This document shows positions 6,182 to 7,997 of a DNA stretch of 7,997 nucleotides, piece by piece. Made by a program: the position numbers and the translations under genes. How positions within the stretch are numbered: the first letter of the stretch is position 1; every line of letters starts with the position of its first letter. The stretch comes from an uncultured Sutterella sp. GTDB taxonomy: Bacteria; Pseudomonadota; Gammaproteobacteria; Burkholderiales; Burkholderiaceae_F. The stretch lies in assembly GCA_900552195.1 (NCBI GenBank), contig URYO01000047.1, forward strand, positions 1 to 7,997, given 5' to 3'. The notes beneath the pieces are model-generated. The model searched no databases. It saw only the letters and a program-made list of their open reading frames with translations, and was not told the DNA's origin.

Positions 6182-6970
6182 TCAGTCCAAATGTCCGAAA
6201 TGAATATATCCGTTCTCGAAGCTCAGGTAGCCGCCGCGGGAACGACCGTTTTCGAAATCCCAGTCAGGCAGTACCCAGCGGTCGAAACGCGAGTCTTCAT
6301 TGACGTGCGTATGGTGTGCAGGACGGTGGGTATGTCCGTGAATAATGATTTTGGTTCTATATTGTCGCACGGAACGGGCGACGTCATTGACGACGACATC
6401 CATGACTTCCTGGCTTTTTTCTTGGTTGTCATAGGCGCTCTGATTGCGCAGGCCTCCGGCCAAAGCGATACGGTGTTCAAGTTTTTCACCGAGGATCTGA
6501 CGCTGGACATCGGGGCTGCGCAGGGTCGCACGGAACTGCTGATATTCAGGATCAAGCGTGCACCACATATCGCCGTGGGACAAAAGGATGTGATCAAATC
6601 CGACTTGAACCGGAATCGGGTCTGCAATGAGCTGAGCACCGGTGGCTGCGGTAAAACCTTTACCGAGCAGAAAGTCGCGGTTTCCGTGCATCACATAGAT
6701 GCGGTGCCCGTTGAGGAAGAAAGCTTTGAGGGCTTCCAAAATGTCGGCATAGGCCGGAGCATGATCGTCTCCGGCCCAGAATTCGAAGAGGTCTCCGAGA
6801 ATGACGAGCTCGGAGAAACGAGCGGCGTCGTTTTTGAGGAACTTGAAAAAGGCCTCCTTAGTTGCCGGTTTGTCGGCAGCTAAATGCAAATCGGCGATAA
6901 AGACGGGATTTTGCAAAGGAGGAATTTTGGAGAGACAGCTCTCAGCAGGAACAACGCCGTTGAATGACAC
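6182..6970 (-). CDS. lpxH: UDP-2,3-diacylglucosamine diphosphatase LpxH (lipid A synthesis)
   Basis: A 262-residue calcineurin-like phosphoesterase that splits UDP-2,3-diacylglucosamine into lipid X and UMP, the fourth step of lipid A synthesis, at the inner face of the cytoplasmic membrane. The binuclear metal site is complete: D27-x-H29 (IADLHL), D60 (LGDLFEFWAGDD), N97 in HGNRDFLLGK (with R98), H132 (SHGD), and H211-x-H213 (HGHTHRP). The middle region (about 145-205) is the helical lipid-binding insertion. Compared with E. coli LpxH there are about 18 extra residues before IADLHL. The start is GTG, immediately after the ppiB TAA; GAGG inside the end of ppiB (6979-6982) is eight bases upstream and supports it. 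No nearer alternative start has a ribosome site. It shows that the host has an LPS-bearing outer membrane. Confidence 0.93.
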   Translation of the reverse strand: MSFNGVVPAESCLSKIPPLQNPVFIADLHLAADKPATKEAFFKFLKNDAARFSELVILGDLFEFWAGDDHAPAYADILEALKAFFLNGHRIYVMHGNRDFLLGKGFTAATGAQLIADPIPVQVGFDHILLSHGDMWCTLDPEYQQFRATLRSPDVQRQILGEKLEHRIALAGGLRNQSAYDNQEKSQEVMDVVVNDVARSVRQYRTKIIIHGHTHRPAHHTHVNEDSRFDRWVLPDWDFENGRSRGGYLSFENGYIHFGHLD

Positions 6971-7462
6971 TTAGATAACCTCAGCTTTTTCGATAACGAC
7001 ATCTTCGGTCGGGACATCGTCATACCAACCGACTCTACCGGTGCGGACTTTAGCGATCTTGTCAACAACATCCTGACCGGCAACAACCTTGCCGAATACG
7101 GCATAGCCCCAGCCCTGCATTGTTTCGCTCTTGAAATCGAGGAACTTGTTGTCGGCGACGTTGATGAAGAATTGAGCGCTGGCAGAATGCGGATCGTTCG
7201 TACGAGCCATAGCAATGGTGTACTTTTCATTGGACAAGCCGTTGTTGGCTTCGTTCTTGATCGGTTCGCGAGTGTCGACTTCGTCCATGCCAGGTTTGAA
7301 GCCGCCGCCCTGGATCATGAAGCCGGGGATGACGCGGTGGAAAATCAGGCCGTTGTAGTGGCCGTCTTTGACATACTGTTCGAAGTTAGAAGCAGTAACA
7401 GGTGCATTCTTGTAATCGAGTTCAATATCGATAGTGCCGAAGTTTGTAGTTAAACGGATCAT
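6971..7462 (-). CDS. ppiB: Cytoplasmic peptidyl-prolyl cis-trans isomerase B (cyclophilin)
   Basis: A complete 163-residue cyclophilin without a signal peptide, matching E. coli PpiB in length and nearly every motif. It catalyses cis-trans isomerisation of X-Pro bonds during folding. Active-site residues are in [13 protein letters not shown] (R43, F48, Q51), [17 protein letters not shown] (M85 to N101, with F98-F99) and WGYAVFGKV, where the His of eukaryotic cyclophilin A is Tyr, as in other bacterial PpiB proteins. The ATG has AGGA seven bases upstream in the 17-base gap after the preceding cyclophilin gene. It is followed without a gap by lpxH. It is paralogous to the gene just upstream, so the pair arose by duplication, probably long ago because the sequences differ at many positions. 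Confidence 0.95.
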   Translation of the reverse strand: MIRLTTNFGTIDIELDYKNAPVTASNFEQYVKDGHYNGLIFHRVIPGFMIQGGGFKPGMDEVDTREPIKNEANNGLSNEKYTIAMARTNDPHSASAQFFINVADNKFLDFKSETMQGWGYAVFGKVVAGQDVVDKIAKVRTGRVGWYDDVPTEDVVIEKAEVI

Positions 7463-7479
7463 TTCTTTTTCCTAAAAAA

Positions 7480-7923
7480 TTACTTTAAAACTTTGACGGA
7501 TTCGATGATGACGGGACGAACCGGGACATCATCCATGAAACCCTTGGATCCTGTCGGAGCACGGCCGATCTTGCGAACGACATCCATACCGGTGACGACT
7601 TCACCGAAAACAGCGTAACCGTCCTTCGTGGATGTGCCGTTAAGGAAGTCGTTGTCTTTCAGGTTGATGAAGAACTGGCTGGTAGCAGAATCAGGATTGT
7701 TCGTACGGGCCATTGCAATGGTACCGACGGTGTTTTTCAGACCGTTCTTATCTTCGAGTTTGATCGGAGCGTGCGTGCTCTTCTGATGCAGATTGCGGTC
7801 AAAACCGCCGCCCTGAATCATGAAGTTGTTGATGACGCGATGGAAAATCGTACCGTTATAAAAACCTTCTTTTGCATACTTGACGAAGTTAGCTACTGTC
7901 GTCGGAGCAGCTTTCTCGTTAAG
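7480..7923 (-). CDS. ppiA: Peptidyl-prolyl cis-trans isomerase, PpiA-like cyclophilin, N-terminus missing
   Basis: The 3' part of a second cyclophilin gene. The match begins at [13 protein letters not shown] (from about base 7923) and runs to the TAA at 7480-7482. It includes the catalytic stretch [32 protein letters not shown] and GYAVFGEVV. Only the first beta strand (normally something like KTSLGDIVIE) and any signal peptide are missing. Upstream of base 7923 the frame stays open to the window edge but its codons read as unrelated sequence, so the true 5' end has been replaced. The ATG at 7819-7821 inside MIQGGG is not a real start because conserved domain residues lie before it. In Betaproteobacteria a secreted PpiA-type gene commonly precedes ppiB and lpxH. 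That context, not the visible sequence, suggests that this copy was exported to the periplasm. Confidence 0.85.
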   Translation of the reverse strand, partial: LNEKAAPTTVANFVKYAKEGFYNGTIFHRVINNFMIQGGGFDRNLHQKSTHAPIKLEDKNGLKNTVGTIAMARTNNPDSATSQFFINLKDNDFLNGTSTKDGYAVFGEVVTGMDVVRKIGRAPTGSKGFMDDVPVRPVIIESVKVLK

Positions 7924-7996
7924 GTTCTGTCTTGTCCAACACCAGCGAATAATTCCACGGGCTGCCGGGATATATCTCAGTAGTGGGCCATTTTTG
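7922..7996 (-). pseudogene. Foreign-looking coding fragment at the contig end, possibly GH127/DUF1680-like
   Basis: In the minus-strand frame beginning at base 7996, 25 codons read without a stop: [25 protein letters not shown]. This is out of frame with the adjoining cyclophilin. The [10 protein letters not shown] segment resembles part of Bacteroidetes beta-L-arabinofuranosidase-like (GH127/DUF1680) proteins as I remember them. The identification is tentative. The break near 7921 coincides with the point where the cyclophilin homology stops. Confidence 0.35.
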
Positions 7997-7997
7997 A

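Noticed and set aside
6191..6883. Plus-strand open frame opposite lpxH
   Set aside because: It is a shadow of the LpxH reading frame, with no motif, no ribosome site and no coherent protein.
7819..7821. ATG within MIQGGG as the true start of the second cyclophilin
   Set aside because: Conserved cyclophilin residues ([15 protein letters not shown]) continue in frame upstream of it.

Overview
The window looks like a gut-type, Gram-negative betaproteobacterium (Sutterellaceae-like is my best guess from gene order and protein flavour; not provable here). It carries LpxH (lipid A synthesis, so an outer membrane), periplasmic c-type cytochromes and a ppiA-ppiB-lpxH gene order that I know from Betaproteobacteria. 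About the first 126 and last 75 bases do not fit this organism. Both read as Bacteroidetes-like protein fragments joined abruptly to the rest, so the sequence is probably one contig with chimeric ends.

Region 1 (about 127-2831, plus strand) is a two-gene respiratory unit. The first gene encodes a secreted NrfA-superfamily cytochrome with seven CxxCH motifs and one CxxCK motif. The CxxCK is the fourth motif in order, which is the layout of octaheme nitrite reductase (ONR), not pentaheme NrfA. It keeps the catalytic Arg, Tyr, Lys-x-Gln-His set and has a Tyr-x-Cys motif that in Thioalkalivibrio ONR forms a Tyr-Cys thioether. The second gene encodes a CcmI/NrfG-type membrane TPR protein that would present the apocytochrome to the haem ligation machinery. 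A perfect 11-bp hairpin lies between them. The leader contains an inverted repeat and a short direct repeat that may be regulator sites.

Region 2 (2828-4696, minus strand) is rlhA, a U32-family 23S rRNA C2501 hydroxylation enzyme. It converges on ccmI with a 4-base stop-codon overlap. Its start codon lies directly behind a strong Rho-independent terminator and has no visible Shine-Dalgarno sequence.

Region 3 (4705-7923, minus strand) is a tightly packed operon transcribed right to left: ppiA (5' end missing), ppiB, lpxH, a TatD/YcfH hydrolase and a secreted ankyrin-repeat protein, closed by the terminator at 4705-4735. Gaps are 17, 0, 1 and -4 bases, so translational coupling is likely.

There is no mobile element, tRNA, rRNA or CRISPR array, and no gene-free stretch longer than 300 bases. 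The most notable content is the ONR with its possible Tyr-Cys crosslink and its paired haem-lyase chaperone.
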